From Cannabis sativa (Eukaryota; Streptophyta; Magnoliopsida; Rosales; Cannabaceae), in NCBI RefSeq assembly GCF_029168945.1, contig NC_083606.1:12426041-12490040 (forward strand): a DNA stretch of 64,000 nt, in the 5' to 3' direction. The position numbers and the translations under genes were made by a program. A model generated the notes under the pieces. It saw nothing but the letters and a program-made list of their open reading frames with translations, was not told where the DNA came from and ran no database searches. Below are positions 12,126 to 23,344 of this stretch, piece after piece. Every line of letters begins with the position of its first letter. The first letter of the stretch is position 1.

Positions 12126-12141
12126 TTTACCCCCAAGCCTT
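12126..12141 (-). other. Polypurine tract of the Tat element
   Basis: On the minus strand this reads GGCTTGGGGGTAAA, directly before the 3' LTR. It fixes the element's orientation as minus, in agreement with gag-pol. Confidence 0.75.
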
Positions 12142-12172
12142 GTTTACTTGGAAAATAAACCAAGGCTTGCTT

Positions 12173-12369
12173 AGGTGCCTCCGGTTGACTCCTCGGTTCC
12201 CTGGCTCGAGCCCAGAGCGCGTGGGGGCACATTTAATGATGACATTTAATGCAACGATTTGCTTTTTGCAGAGGCGTCTCCGGCCGCCTCCTCGGTTTCT
12301 CGGCGCGAGCTTGGGGCGCGTGAGGGTGCATCTAATGATGGCATTAAATGCAGCGATTCGCTTTTGCAG
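12173..12369 (+). repeat. Two-copy tandem block (~98 bp units) upstream of the aORF
   Basis: Units at about 12173–12271 and 12272–12369 share the order: an 'aggNgNctccgg' start, a GC-rich centre, the 'catttaatgatg' and 'atttaatgcaNcgatt' motifs, and a 'gctttttgcag' end. They are GC-rich and diverged from each other, and they lie about 190–380 bp upstream of a TATA box. They may be enhancer-like repeats; no function is shown. Confidence 0.75.
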
Positions 12370-12554
12370 AGGTCGATTCATTTCACGCCCTTTGATTGAT
12401 GTGGCGCATTAATGGTGTCAGACGGATACTCAAACGTTTCCACCGCCTTTATGGCAATTCAATCTGACCCGTTGATCTTTGTGTATTTGAATCGTGCGTT
12501 TCCCCCACCGTACGATTGGTAGGTGGTGACGCCTGTTCCTCATGCACTTTTGCC

Positions 12555-12561
12555 TATAAAA
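12555..12561 (+). promoter_or_regulatory. TATA box of the aORF promoter
   Basis: TATAAAA within 'gcctataaaagcc', followed by a pyrimidine-rich leader. It is on the plus strand, opposite to the element's own LTR transcription, and about 680 bp before the aORF start codon. A leader intron probably runs from 12760 (GTAAG donor) to 13223 (CAG acceptor), eight bases before the ATG. Confidence 0.6.
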
Positions 12562-13231
12562 GCCACCATCTTTCCTTCATTTCGGTTACTTTCCATTCCT
12601 TGCCATTTTTGCTCGAATTTCCCAGAGAGAAAATTCTTCAAAAACAGCACGAACCTTCTTAACACTTCGCCATTTTTTCCAGTTTTTCCCTGTTAGCTAT
12701 CGTCAGTCCTTCTCGACTTTACTCGACCAAACTCAGGACCCCCAGTTCAACACTTTACTGTAAGTTTCTTGCATCCTTTGGTAATGACATGCTTTTACTT
12801 GGTGTGTTTGCTTTTTCTGGGTTCGCATTTTGAGATTCCTGGGCATGCGAGTGTTTAGGTTCTTCAGGTGTTCTGTTTTGTGTTTATTGCTTTAGCTGTA
12901 GGATCGCCATTATCATGCCTCTGTTTTTATCGTGCATTTTTGTTGAAGAAAACCATATGTTCTTCGTTCAACGATTGCTTAGGGCATAGAATGGGGTCTT
13001 TTTCCTTCTGTTTCTTTTACTGTGTAAAACCACTTTCTGCGATTTTACTGCACCCGACACTTGTTCAGGGAATCTTTCTAGGGTTTCCCATGTGACACGT
13101 GTCCAGAGGGGGCCTCTTTCCAGCGGTTAGGGGACCCCCACTCCCTTTTTCTTGACTTAGGGTTTGGTATGGGACCTAACTGCTGGAATTTTCTCTTTCC
13201 TTTTTTTTTTTTGTTATTCACAGAATACAAA

Positions 13232-16200
13232 ATGTCTGCCTCTGGTTCGAAATCTTCGAAGAAGAGCGGGAAACGCGTGGCCACTCTGGAGGAGGTTTCC
13301 CTAGGACCCGTTGCCCAGGAGGGGTACAAATCCCGAGCGACCGGGTGGGAAGCGGCTGAGCTTCATTCCACCCTAACCTGTCCTCACCAGCTGGAGAACA
13401 TTATAGACGCTGCTGGGATCAAACCTTCCACTTCAGGGACTTATCACCGGCCACCTCGCGACTCGGAGACGCCTAATCACAATTATGACGGCTTCAGGGC
13501 CTGGAGTCAGACTCACCTGATGGCCGGTGCCATGCTCCCGCTTCAAGATTATTTTGTTAATTTCCTTGTATTTGTCGGCCTTGCGCCTTACCAACTCATT
13601 CCTCAAGCTTATCGCCTGCTTTCAGGCTTATTTATTTTTTATACCGCCCGCGGATGGGGATCTCCCAGCCCGGCAGAAATTTTATATTTTTATGAACTTG
13701 TATCCGTCCCAAGAAAGGGGACAAACTTAAGGACGATTTCTATGGGTTCCGGATCCATCCCGCTAATGAGGGGGTGGTTCCGTATAATAGGCAGACTCAC
13801 GTTAAGGAGTATCGCCATCGTTTTTTCTTTTCCTCCGGGTTTAGGGCAGTGGATCACCCGGAGCTTCTTACTGAGTGGGTGAGGATCCCACCTTATCAGC
13901 GGACGCCCCCTACTCAGACCTTCCTCCGGAGGGCCCAAGCCTTTGCCTCCTACGACCGCGCCGATCTCGATGTCGGGGGTTTGGTCACCACGGAGAACTG
14001 CAGGAAGGCCAAACTTATCCTTCCTCATCAATCCGTGGAGGACTCCAACCTCTCACGGGTCATCTGTCCCAACGTAAGGGCGCCGGTTGCGGAGAAGGCC
14101 TTCCGGGATGAGCTTATCGCCACGGCAGAGAAGAAGTACCAAGATTATCTCTACCGGAAGGCCTAGAAGAAGGCATACTCTCAGGCCCAGGCTGCCTCTG
14201 GGAGGGGACTTCGCGTGGGGAGTCCGGTGGTGCGAAGGAGCCAGGCGATTGCCGGGAAGTCCGAGGCTAAATTTTTTGACAAGATTCTTCAAGAAGAGAT
14301 TGGGGATCGTCCTGCTAGGAGGCCCCTTCGTATTGAAGATTCTTCGGAGAGGCAAACCCCCGGCCACAGCCTTCGGTCCCAAAACCAAACTCGGGGGCTC
14401 CTGGTGCTAGCACCTCCGGTGCCGGCGGTAAGTCTCCTTTGATAATTCGTTATGTTCCTTCCGTTGGTGAATACGCCAGTCATAGGCCTGTAGGGTTCGA
14501 CGAGCGTCTTCATAGGTTTAGGATGCCGTCGACCCGGTGGGGGGATCGTTTGAAAGAATTTTATTTTTCAAACTTAGGAGATTTCCTAGGTCGGTCCCGG
14601 ATGGGCTCCGGCCCTCCGGAACCTATTCCCTTAGGTCCTTCAGCTTACATAACGTCCAGCTGGTTCCGGCCCTCGGACAGTTATCTCGGAGATGATGCTG
14701 CCAGCATTAAAGTTCAGGACTTTGCTAGGGACGAATTAGGAAGTTCGGGTAGGAGTAGCTTATTCGTTGTATCTTGTATAAGTGGTTCCCCACGGACATC
14801 TAACACTTGCTTATTTTGTGAATCAGGTGTCTCCATGGATGCCATCTTGGAACAGCTTGCTGGAGTTCACACTCCCGTGGCTCCTCCGGCCTTCACCTCT
14901 TCCCCCCCGACCCCTTCCCTGAAGGTTTCTTCCAGCGCTCCCCCCGACACTATTGACTTAGTGGATGACGAGGAGGTGCTTCCGGGAGAAGGCCAAGGGA
15001 AGCAGTGGGACTTCTCGGAGGAAGTTGCTGAGGGTACGGGAGAGCCCCGAGCCCTTCCGGAGGAAGCTGAAGAAGGCGAAGAGGAGCCTGAGGTGGCTCT
15101 GATTCGTAAGCGCAAGGGCAAAATGATTGCCCAGGACGAGCCCAAGAAGCCTCGGAGAGCTGACACTCCCGCCCACGGACTTGACGGCGGGGTCTCCCCT
15201 ATGGAAGAAAATCCTGCTCCTCCCAACATCGTGCTTACTCCGGTCCCGGGAGATGAGGTGAGGCAAGAGCTTCGGATAGCCAAGCATAACTATGCCATGG
15301 ACGAGTACTCCCGAGGGTACGCTGAGGTGGAAGCCCTTAGGAGGGTTTTGCGGGCCGAGGTTGAGGCGAGCATCAATCACCCGGAGTACCAGGATCCGTG
15401 GGACCTCAACCTGGATCTGCTATCGGACTGGTTCCGTCGCTTCCTTGGGCCCACCTTGGCTCCTTTTGTCGCGGAGATGACCGGCGAGTTCGCTTCTCAG
15501 CTCACTCGGTGCGCGCCCAAGCGGTTCGCCACTTGTGCTTCCCTGAACTCTATCTTCCAGGTCCAGGACCTCAGCCATTCTCTCACTGTGGTAAGTACTT
15601 CGCAATTTTGCTTTTCCTTTTATTTTTCTTCTTGAGAAACCTCTCTTTCTTATACTTGTATTATGGTTCAGCTTGCTGCTGAGGCTGGCCGCCTCTCCAA
15701 GAACATCATAAATCATGGCTTCGTTCTGTCCGACTTCGGGGACATGAACGATGTCAGGAAGGTCCTTCAGGACCTCACAGCGGAGAGGCAGATCTACCAG
15801 GAGGCTGCCGAGCGCCAGGAGTCGGCTGCCAAGGCCAAGGAAGAGGAGGCCAAACGGAGGGAGGCTCAGGCGGAAGCCATGATCCGGGACGAGGCCCAGC
15901 GGAGGGACAGGATGGAGGCCCAACACCAGGAGGAACTGAGGGCTCAAAGCGAGGCTGCTGATAAGGCCAGGCGAGACCTCCGGGAGGCCAGGGAGGCTTT
16001 GGATGAAATGGTCGCCAAGGTGAGATCTTTAGAGGAACTCACCAGGCGAACATAGAGTCCAAGGCCGCTCTAGCTGCGGAGCTGAAGGAGCTCAGGGACT
16101 TCAAAGAACAATCCATCAAGAAGGCCAAAAGAGCCGAGCTCCTCTCTCCTGTTTCCTGCGCCCGGTGTCCGAAGCGCTTTGACGATGGAGTCTACATGGC

Positions 16201-16345
16201 TTGGTCCACCAACGACCAAAATATCAAGCTTACTTTTTATCTCAAACCCGAGGAAATGATTGCCAAATTTCGGGAAAAGAAGAAGAAGCTTGATGATGTG
16301 TTAGAGGCACGTATCGGACCTCGCCTTCCTCCGCGCGCTGACTGA
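13232..16345 (+). pseudogene. Tat additional ORF (aORF), 'putative gypsy-type transposon' protein, broken
   Basis: Runs antisense to gag-pol. From ATG 13232 it gives a serine/lysine start, then a conserved globular region (about 13300–14160). A central segment follows, with an acidic low-complexity stretch (about 14940–15110) and a basic KRKGK patch. The last part is a long charged coiled coil rich in E, A, R and K (about 15670–16130) with a conserved tail ending at TGA 16343–16345. Likely introns lie near 14427, 14743–14827 and 15592–15670. The frame is broken by a shift near 13722, a TAG at 14164–14166 and another change near 16045. This resembles the plant family annotated as 'putative gypsy type transposon' (Pfam PF04195). 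Its role in the element is unknown. Confidence 0.8.
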
Positions 16346-16835
16346 GCTGCTGTACAATCGACCCAGTATAACCAAGATTCCACCCGGTTCCTTTATTATT
16401 CTCTTTTTTTTTTGTACATATTTGCTGCTACCTTAGAACAATATATATAGGTAGCAGTTTTTATTCGAAGGGGAGACAATTATATTTTAAGGCCTATCCC
16501 CGGGCCATTTATATGTATATGACCTGCCCTTTGGGCCAGGATATTTTCTATGTGATCTTTCTTTTGCCACATACTTATGTTATTTTTTTTAACCTGTCCT
16601 TTGGATCAGGGTTTTTATACTTATGCTTTTTATTTTTGTGCATACTTTTTGACCTGCCCTTTGGGTCAGGATATTTTACTTAGTTTGTTTTTCTGTCTGT
16701 CCGTGCGGTATACCCTAGTACCCCCCTGAGTGGCATAGAAACTTTGTTTTTAAGGCACTCAGTTTTATTTAATATGAGAGGAGGTATACATTTGGACGGT
16801 ACAAACCCTTTGAACAAAGTCTAAGTTTTATTTCG
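16346..16835. other. Spacer between converging aORF and pol
   Basis: AT-rich, non-coding, with three hairpin-forming repeats (listed separately). It lies where plus-strand aORF transcripts and minus-strand gag-pol transcripts meet, so it probably holds 3' ends for one or both. Confidence 0.6.
16522..16670. repeat. Three hairpin repeats (ACCTGCCCTTTGGGYCAGG)
   Basis: Copies at 16522–16540, 16592–16610 and 16652–16670. Each is an imperfect inverted repeat: CCTGNCC pairs with GGNCAGG around a short TTT-containing loop. Spacing is 70 then 60 bp. Variation between copies partly preserves pairing (GGGCC, GGATC, GGGTC). Confidence 0.85.
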
Positions 16836-18963
16836 CTACTGGTAATATTTTTTGAGGTGATCAGCATTCCAGGCTCTTAGGACGGTGGTTCCGTCCATTC
16901 TTTTTAGTTTGTAAGTGCCGAAACCGATCTCGTCCTCGATCTCATATGGTCCTTCCCAATTTGGCCCAAGTACCCCCACTCCGGGTTCTTGGGTGGCTGG
17001 GAAAACCCTTCTTAGGACCATATCCCCAATAGCAAATTTTCTGTTTTTAACCTTAGAGTTAAAATACTTGGTCACCTTCTTTTGATAAGCAGCCATCCGT
17101 ATTTGAGACTCATCCCGGAGTTCTTCGACTTGATCCAAAGCTTCTTGAAGCAATGCCTGATTAGTGGCAGGATCGTAAGTCGTCCTCCTGTGGGATGGGA
17201 ATAATGTTTCTACCGGGACCATTGCTTCACAACCGTACGCCATTGAGAAAGGCGAGTGGCCGGTTGTGGTTCTGGGGGTCGTCCGGTAGGCCCATAATAC
17301 CCTTGGCAATTCTTCAGGCCAGTTATTTTTGCAGGCCAGCAGCTTCTTCTTCAAGGTGACCTTTAGGATTTTATTGACCACTTCCGCCTGGCCGTTTGTT
17401 TGAGGCTGGCTACCGTGGAGAAGCTTTTCACTACTCCGTGTTGGTTGCAGAAGTCAGTAAATTCCTCGCAATCAAATTGCTTTCCATTGTCTGAGACTAT
17501 TTTGTGAGGCAAGCCGTATCGACACACTATGTTTTTGATAACAAAGTCCAATGCCTTCTTGGCAGTTATTGTCTTCATAGGCTCAGCCTCTGTCCATTTG
17601 GTGAAGTAGTCTACTGCTACTATTGCATACTTTACCCCTCCTTTCCCTGTAGGTAGAGACCCGATGAGATCTATTCCCGTACCGCGAAGGGCCGTGGATC
17701 GGTCATCGTGGTGATCTCGTTTGGAGGAGCTCTCGGTATGTTCGCGTACCTTTGGCACGAGTCACACTTTTGGACATAGTCTATACAATCTTTTTTCATT
17801 GTTGGCCAGAAGTACCCTTGCCTCAATATTTTCTTTGAGAGGCTGGGTCCTCCCGTATGATCTCCATAGAACCCTTCATGGACCTCTAGCATGATTTGTC
17901 TAGCTTCAGGGTCCGATACACACCTTAAATAAGGCATGCTGAGTCCTCTCCGGTAGAGAATTTGGTCCATCATTACATAACGATGAGCCTGATACTGAAT
18001 CTTTCGAGACAGTGCCCTCTCTTGGGGCAGCTCACCTGTGGTTATGTATTTTATGATGGGGACCATCCAGTTGGGTTCTTGCCCAACCGTTAGTGTGGTC
18101 TCTTTTATTTTGATGCTTGGCTCTGCCAAGCGTTCCACTGGTACTACCCCCAGCTCTTCGATTTCGCTATCCGAGGCTAACTTAGCCAGACAGTCCGCGT
18201 GAGCGTTCTTTTCTCGGGGGATTCTTTCTATTTTATAGTCCGTGAACTCGTGGAGCAGTTCTCGGACTATTGTCACGTACGCGGCCATCCGCTCGCCGCG
18301 AGTTTGGTATTCTCCGGATACCTGGTTTACGACCAGTTGAGAGTCACTGTATACTTCCACTCTTTTGGCTCCTACAACTTTTGCCAATTTCAGCCCTGCT
18401 ATCAGGGCTTCATATTCGGCTTCATTGTTTGAAGCTGTGAAGTCGAATCGAAGTGCCGCCTGGAGCCGCAGTCCAGTTGGTGAGATCATAGCCACTCCGG
18501 CTCCTGACCCGTTCTCATTAGAAGCTCCGTCTACAAATACCCTCCAGGTCGGGATTGGTGGTACCGACGTATTTGCTGTTGCCTCGGCTTCGTTGCATTC
18601 GGTAATGAAGTCTGCCAAGGCTTGGCCTTTTATGGAAATCCGGGGGACGTAGTGTAAGTCGAATTGACTTAACTCCATCGCCCACTTGAGAAGTCTTCCG
18701 GATGCTTCAGGCTTCTGGAGAACTTGCCGGAGCGAATGATTGGTTAGGATCTTGATTGGATGGGCTTGGAAGTATGGCCTTAACTTCCTTGACGCCATCA
18801 GGAGGCAAAATACTAATTTTTCAATGATCGGGTACCTTGTCTCGGCCCTTATCATGCGCTTACTGACATAGTACACGGGATGCTGAGTTTTCTCTTCCTC
18901 CCGACTGTGGCGGGCTGACCGCGTGCTCGGAGACTGCCAAGTAAAGAAACAAGTCTTCTCCAA
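16836..18963 (-). pseudogene. Tat pol part 3: second RNase H and integrase
   Basis: Minus strand. An archaeal-type RNase H (about 18546–18165) shows VFVDGAS, the NNEAEYEAL stretch and VYSDSQ, carrying its acidic residues. The integrase follows, with a zinc domain (H…H and CDSC, about 17880–17750), a DDE core with VSDNG (about 17700–17380) and a C-terminal domain to the stop at 16836. The frame shifts near 18900, near 17700 and near 17405, the last just before the glutamate of the catalytic triad, so no complete integrase can be made. Having two RNase H domains is a known Tat trait. Confidence 0.9.
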
Positions 18964-20089
18964 GGACGGGTTTCGATAGGATAGGAAGTTTGGCCATGTG
19001 ATCTTTTAGCCTCTTGAATGCCTCCTCGCATTCGTCCGACCATTCGAACTTTTGGCATTTCTTTAGCACGTTGAAGAAGGGTATGCACTTGTCCGTGGAT
19101 CGCGAGATGAAACGACTCAACGCGGCTACCTTTTCGGTCAAGCTTTGCACGTCTTTATGCTTCTTGGGGGATGGCATATCCAAGAGAGCCTGGATTTTCT
19201 CCGGGTTCGCTTCAATCCCCCTTTGGCTGACTATGAAGCCCAGGAATTTTCCTGACTTGACCCCAAAGGTGCACTTTTTTGGGTTGAGTTTCATACCGTA
19301 TCTCCGGACGACTTCGAAACATTCTTCTAAGTCGCTTGCATGGCTGTTGCATGCTTTGGATTTGACGAGCATGTCGTCCACGTATACCTCCATGTTTCGT
19401 CCCAGGAGGCTTTTAAACATCCGGTTAACCATTCTTTCATAGGTTGCTCCGGCGTTTTTCAGTCCGAAAGGCATGACTAGGTAGCAGTATACCCCCTTAT
19501 CGGTCCTGAAGCTAGTGCATTCCTGGTCTGCCGTATGCATTTTTATTTGGTTGTACCCAGCATAGGCATCCATGAAAGACAACAGTTTAAATCCAGATGT
19601 GGCGTCTACCATTTGGTCGATCCTGGGTAGCGGGAAGCAGTCCTTTGGACAAGCTTTGTTTAGATCAGTGAAGTCTATACAAACTCGCCAAGTCCCGTTC
19701 GGCTTGGGCACCAGGACCGGATTGGCCAGCCATTCCGGATAGTATACGTCGCGGATCATGCCGTTGGTCAAAAGTTTGTCCACCTCTTTCTCTAGAGCCT
19801 CGGCCTTCACCGAGTCGAGCGGGCGTCTCTTTTGCTGTACAGGAGGCATGTCCGAGTTGACGTTGAGTACATGAGTGATGACATGAGGGCTTATGCCTGT
19901 CATGTCTTCTTGGCGCCATGCAAAGATGTCGATGGCGCCCTTCAGTGTTTTTATTATTTTTTCCTTTTCCTCCGGGTCCAGGTTCTTCCCTATCCGGAGT
20001 ACTTTGGTGGAGTCGTCGTCGCACACTGGTATTTCTTCGACGTCCTCCATTGGTTCCACGACCCTTTCGGATCCTATGCGAGGATCCAA
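18860..20089 (-). pseudogene. Tat pol part 2: reverse transcriptase and first RNase H
   Basis: An open frame of 409 codons covering the reverse transcriptase. It shows the fingers/palm motifs WRVCIDFTDLNKACPKD and LPRIDQMVDAT, then LSFMDAYAGYNQI. The catalytic YVDD is encoded at 19373–19384. The connection and first RNase H follow (VLGEDLFLYLAVSE), but the frame changes around 18900 before the domain ends. It belongs with the broken pol around it. Confidence 0.93.
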
Positions 20090-21279
20090 CTCATCCTCTT
20101 CGCCTTCTCTATCTCAGGAGACTCCCGGACCATAAGTATGGGTAGGTGGGTGGCAACATTGTAACATTGCCTGGCTTCCCCCTGATTTCCCCTCACAGTT
20201 CCGACTCCGGCTTCCTGGGTAGGGAATTTTCGGCACAGATGTCGGATTGAAGTGATTACACCAAAGTCCACTAGGGCCGGCCGGCCGAGGATCGCGTTGT
20301 AGGCTGTCGGACAGTCTACCACCACGAAGGTGCAATATTTAAATGTGCTCTGGGGGGTATCCGGGCACAGAGTAACCGGGAGCCTTACTTTTCCCATTGG
20401 GATAAGTGTCGTCCCGTTAAACCCCGTGAGCTGCGACCCACTAGGCGAGACGTCCCGGTCGGTCAACCCTATCGCAGTGAAGGCTTCTTTGAAGAGCAGG
20501 TTCACGGAACTCCCATTGTCAATTAAGACCCTGGCCACCACTTTATTTGCGATGGGGGTCTCTATGACCAGCGGGTCGTGATGAGGAAAACGCACCGTCT
20601 TGGCATCTTCTTCCGTGAACGTGATGGGTTGGTCCATCAGCCGAGGCCTTTGAGCTGGGAGTTGAGTAACTTCCCATACCTCATTGTGCTTTGTGGCCTC
20701 GGCGTATCGTTTTTGCTCCTTACGAGTGTTCCCTCCGATATGGGGACCTCCGGAGATCATGGCTACCCGCCCATTAGGCCGGGGCGGTAGTCCGGGAATA
20801 TGCTGGGCGTCACCTGCGGGAGCAGCTGGAGCCAATACTCCTGATGTACCCCCTGGTGTTCCCGGAGGCATACCCCCAGCCACCTGCCCCGGATTAAGGT
20901 GGGGCAACCTATTTTTGATCCACTCATAGAGGTGGCCCAAACGGATTAGATTTTCAATCTCGTCCTTGAGATTCTTACACTCATTGGTGCTATGACCAAT
21001 GTCGTTGTGATACTCGCATCTTTTACTCAGATCTCTCCGGGAGCTGTCTTTGTACAATGGTTGTGGTCTCCGGTAGTGCGTATTTTGCCTAGTGGCAAAG
21101 TACACACGTTCCTGGGAGTCCGATAGCTCCGTGTACTGAGTATATTGGGGTGTGTACCCCTTCTTCTGGCGCTTCTCTCGCGTTCGGGTGCTGCCTTTGG
21201 AGGACCTTTTGCTCCTTGACCCCTGGGTAGGGCCTGTTAAGCTAGCAGTCGGGGCAGCTTTGTGAAGGAGCTTGTCCAT
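20074..21279 (-). pseudogene. Tat gag end, zinc-binding segment and protease
   Basis: A 401-codon frame. Residues 88–101 form a zinc-knuckle-like motif typical of Tat elements (CEYH…GHSTNEC). A proline/glycine-rich linker follows (residues 130–175), then the aspartic protease with DNGSSVNLLF, whose active aspartate is codon 254 (about 20518–20520). It overlaps the next frame by 16 bp. The upstream boundary with gag is disturbed by frameshifts. Confidence 0.88.
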
Positions 21280-22829
21280 TCACTCCGGACGGGTTGCCAT
21301 AATGGGAAGATGCTGGCGCCAAAGCTTGGCCCCCGGGCCGTACCCGGCAGCGCAGAACTGTATGCCACTCACTTGTGGAGTCGCGGTCGGGGCAGTACCC
21401 GAGGGCGATACTCCAGGCATGTACCCTGCTATCCCGGTGGGATAATAGCCTCCATAAGCCATGATCTGGGCTTCTTCGAGGTTGATATACTTTTGGACTC
21501 TTTTCTGGAAGTCCTGGAGGCTAGCAGCCCCTTCTTGCTGCAACTCATTCCAGAAGGGAGTCCCCGTGCGAATTCCTGCTTGGAGAAGTGCAAGCTGTTG
21601 TCCGTCATCAACCTTCTTGGTCTTCGAGGCTTCCCTCGGAACCTCTTGATGTAATTCTTCAGGGTCTCAGTGGGCAGCTGCTTGATATTGGTCAAGGCAC
21701 TAACCTCCAAGTTAACCTTCCTGGCGGCGACAAACTGTCTCCGGAAGGTGGTCTGGAGTTTGTTCCAACAGCCCACGGATCCTGGTTCCAGCTTTTTGAA
21801 CCATTCCTCCGCTGACCCACTCAGAGTGAGTGGGAAGCACAGACATTTGGCATCATTGCTGACCCGCATGACTGTCATGACACGGTTGAACCGCGACAAG
21901 TGGTCACTGGGATCGGAGTTCCCGGTAAATGCCGCCATTTCGGGCATCTTGAAGTTTTTAGGGAGCTCCGCCTCCAGGATGTGCTTGGCACATGGCTCTC
22001 GATCCTCGCTGTCCGAATCGGAGTCGTCTCCCTTCTGCCTTCGGGAGACTCGAGCAATGTCTTTTCGAAGTATAGCGAGTTTCGCCATAATCCCTTCGTT
22101 TAACGTACCCGAGGAAACCACGGGCCCGTATCTTTTTTGGTCAAGGTGGTCCCGGAGGTCACCTTGATTCCCATTGATTTGATTTCTCAGATCAATGGGA
22201 GGACATCTCTGTCCTCTTCTCCCTCTACCCCCTGGTTCCTGGTGCACAGAAACGCTTTTCCGGTCCCCTCGATCCTGAGGGCCAAGACTCCCTTTTCGGG
22301 GCTTGCCCCTCTGCGGACCTTTCCCTTTAGGGAAATCTGAGCGGACCCTTCGCGGATCCTGCACCTTTTTCTTTCGCCCAGGGGTAGAAGTAGGGTTTTT
22401 TGTCTGATTTTCCTCAGCAGGGTACCTTATAGGGCTAAGCTCCCTAGATTTCTGCTGCTGGGAATTAGGCGAAGACGTCGCCGGCTCTCTGTTGAGCCCA
22501 GCGGTCATGGCCTTGGGGTGCACGTGAATGCCAGCTGCCTCCATGGCTTTCTGCATGGCTAGCATCACTTCCTGCATTTTCTGGTTTTGCGCAATCTAAG
22601 CTTCGATCTCGGCTTCATGATCGATAGCTTTTTGTCTGAGAAGCACCAGCTCCGAGTAACTTCCTTCGTCATAGGCATACTCGTCGAGGTTCCCCTCGTA
22701 GTCCTCGTCGGGGACTGTTTCTTCTTCTTCCTCGGACTCCTCTGCTGCTCTTGAGGCGACATCTTCCTCATTTGGATCTTGAGCATCTTCCAGAGAGCGA
22801 GGCTGACGTGTACTTCTTGTCTCCACCAT
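21280..22829 (-). pseudogene. Tat gag, broken
   Basis: ATG at 22829 (MVETRSTRQ) opens an acidic N-terminus. A TAG at 22596–22598 stops it after 77 codons, then the frame continues (22577 leftward) through the basic region and the capsid-like core (PEMAAFTGNSDPSDHL, then AEEWFKKLEPGS). After about 21640 the correct reading moves to another frame (21543–21280). Gag forms the particle that packages retrotransposon RNA. This copy cannot make it in full length. Confidence 0.88.
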
Positions 22830-22871
22830 TTTTGTGAAGTCAAATGCTTGTTGTGTAGCAGTTTTCCTCAG

Positions 22872-22892
22872 CTCTCAATGAAAGCACCAAAA
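22872..22892 (-). other. Primer binding site region of the Tat element
   Basis: On the minus strand, directly after the 5' LTR, the sequence reads TTTTGGTGCTTTCATTGAG. TTGGTGCTTTCATTG-type sites are, as I recall, usual for this lineage. I do not assign the primer tRNA. Confidence 0.55.
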
Positions 22893-23344
22893 TGTTGACC
22901 GAGATTTTCGGCAACTATTAAAATATAATTATAATATTGAGCTGTAAGAAAGTGAGATGAGGATTTTTACGTGGTTGGGGCGTTAATGAGCCTTAGTCCA
23001 CGAGTCTTTGCTATTAATGGATGTATTTAATACAGATTCCACACTTGAGGGAATGTTACCGTCATAAATACGGAGAATGTTCTTGGTGAGTATTTGCTCT
23101 TCTTGCTCATATGCAACCCAAGATTCTCTACCCCATTGAATGAGCTTTGAGGGGGTATTTATAGTGTTTTGGTGGGGTAATCCCTAGAATTGTTCTTACA
23201 AACGCATCTCTAAGTATCCATAAAGTTGGGTATTCCCAATGAATATACCATGGGTGATGCATGGTCAAATCCCTAGGTGTCGTAGGGTTTTTATGAGGAA
23301 TGTCCTTTTTGCCTTGTGATTGACGTGACTCTTCGCAGAGTAGC
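22893..23344 (-). repeat. 5' LTR of the Tat element, first piece
   Basis: Matches 11345–11796 of the left LTR with about five substitutions. It is interrupted at 23344 by the nested Tekay element. The last five bases, GTAGC (23340–23344), are the target site duplicated at 33154–33158. Confidence 0.95.

Noticed and set aside
14439..15635. A 398-codon open frame that could be taken as a complete host gene.
   Set aside because: It lies wholly inside the Tat element, reads through probable introns, and continues the aORF on both sides. It is part of a transposon gene, not a host gene.
20114..22843. Many overlapping frames on both strands across the Tat gag–protease region.
   Set aside because: The region is GC-rich, so chance frames are long. 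Only the frames carrying gag, zinc-binding and protease motifs were kept.
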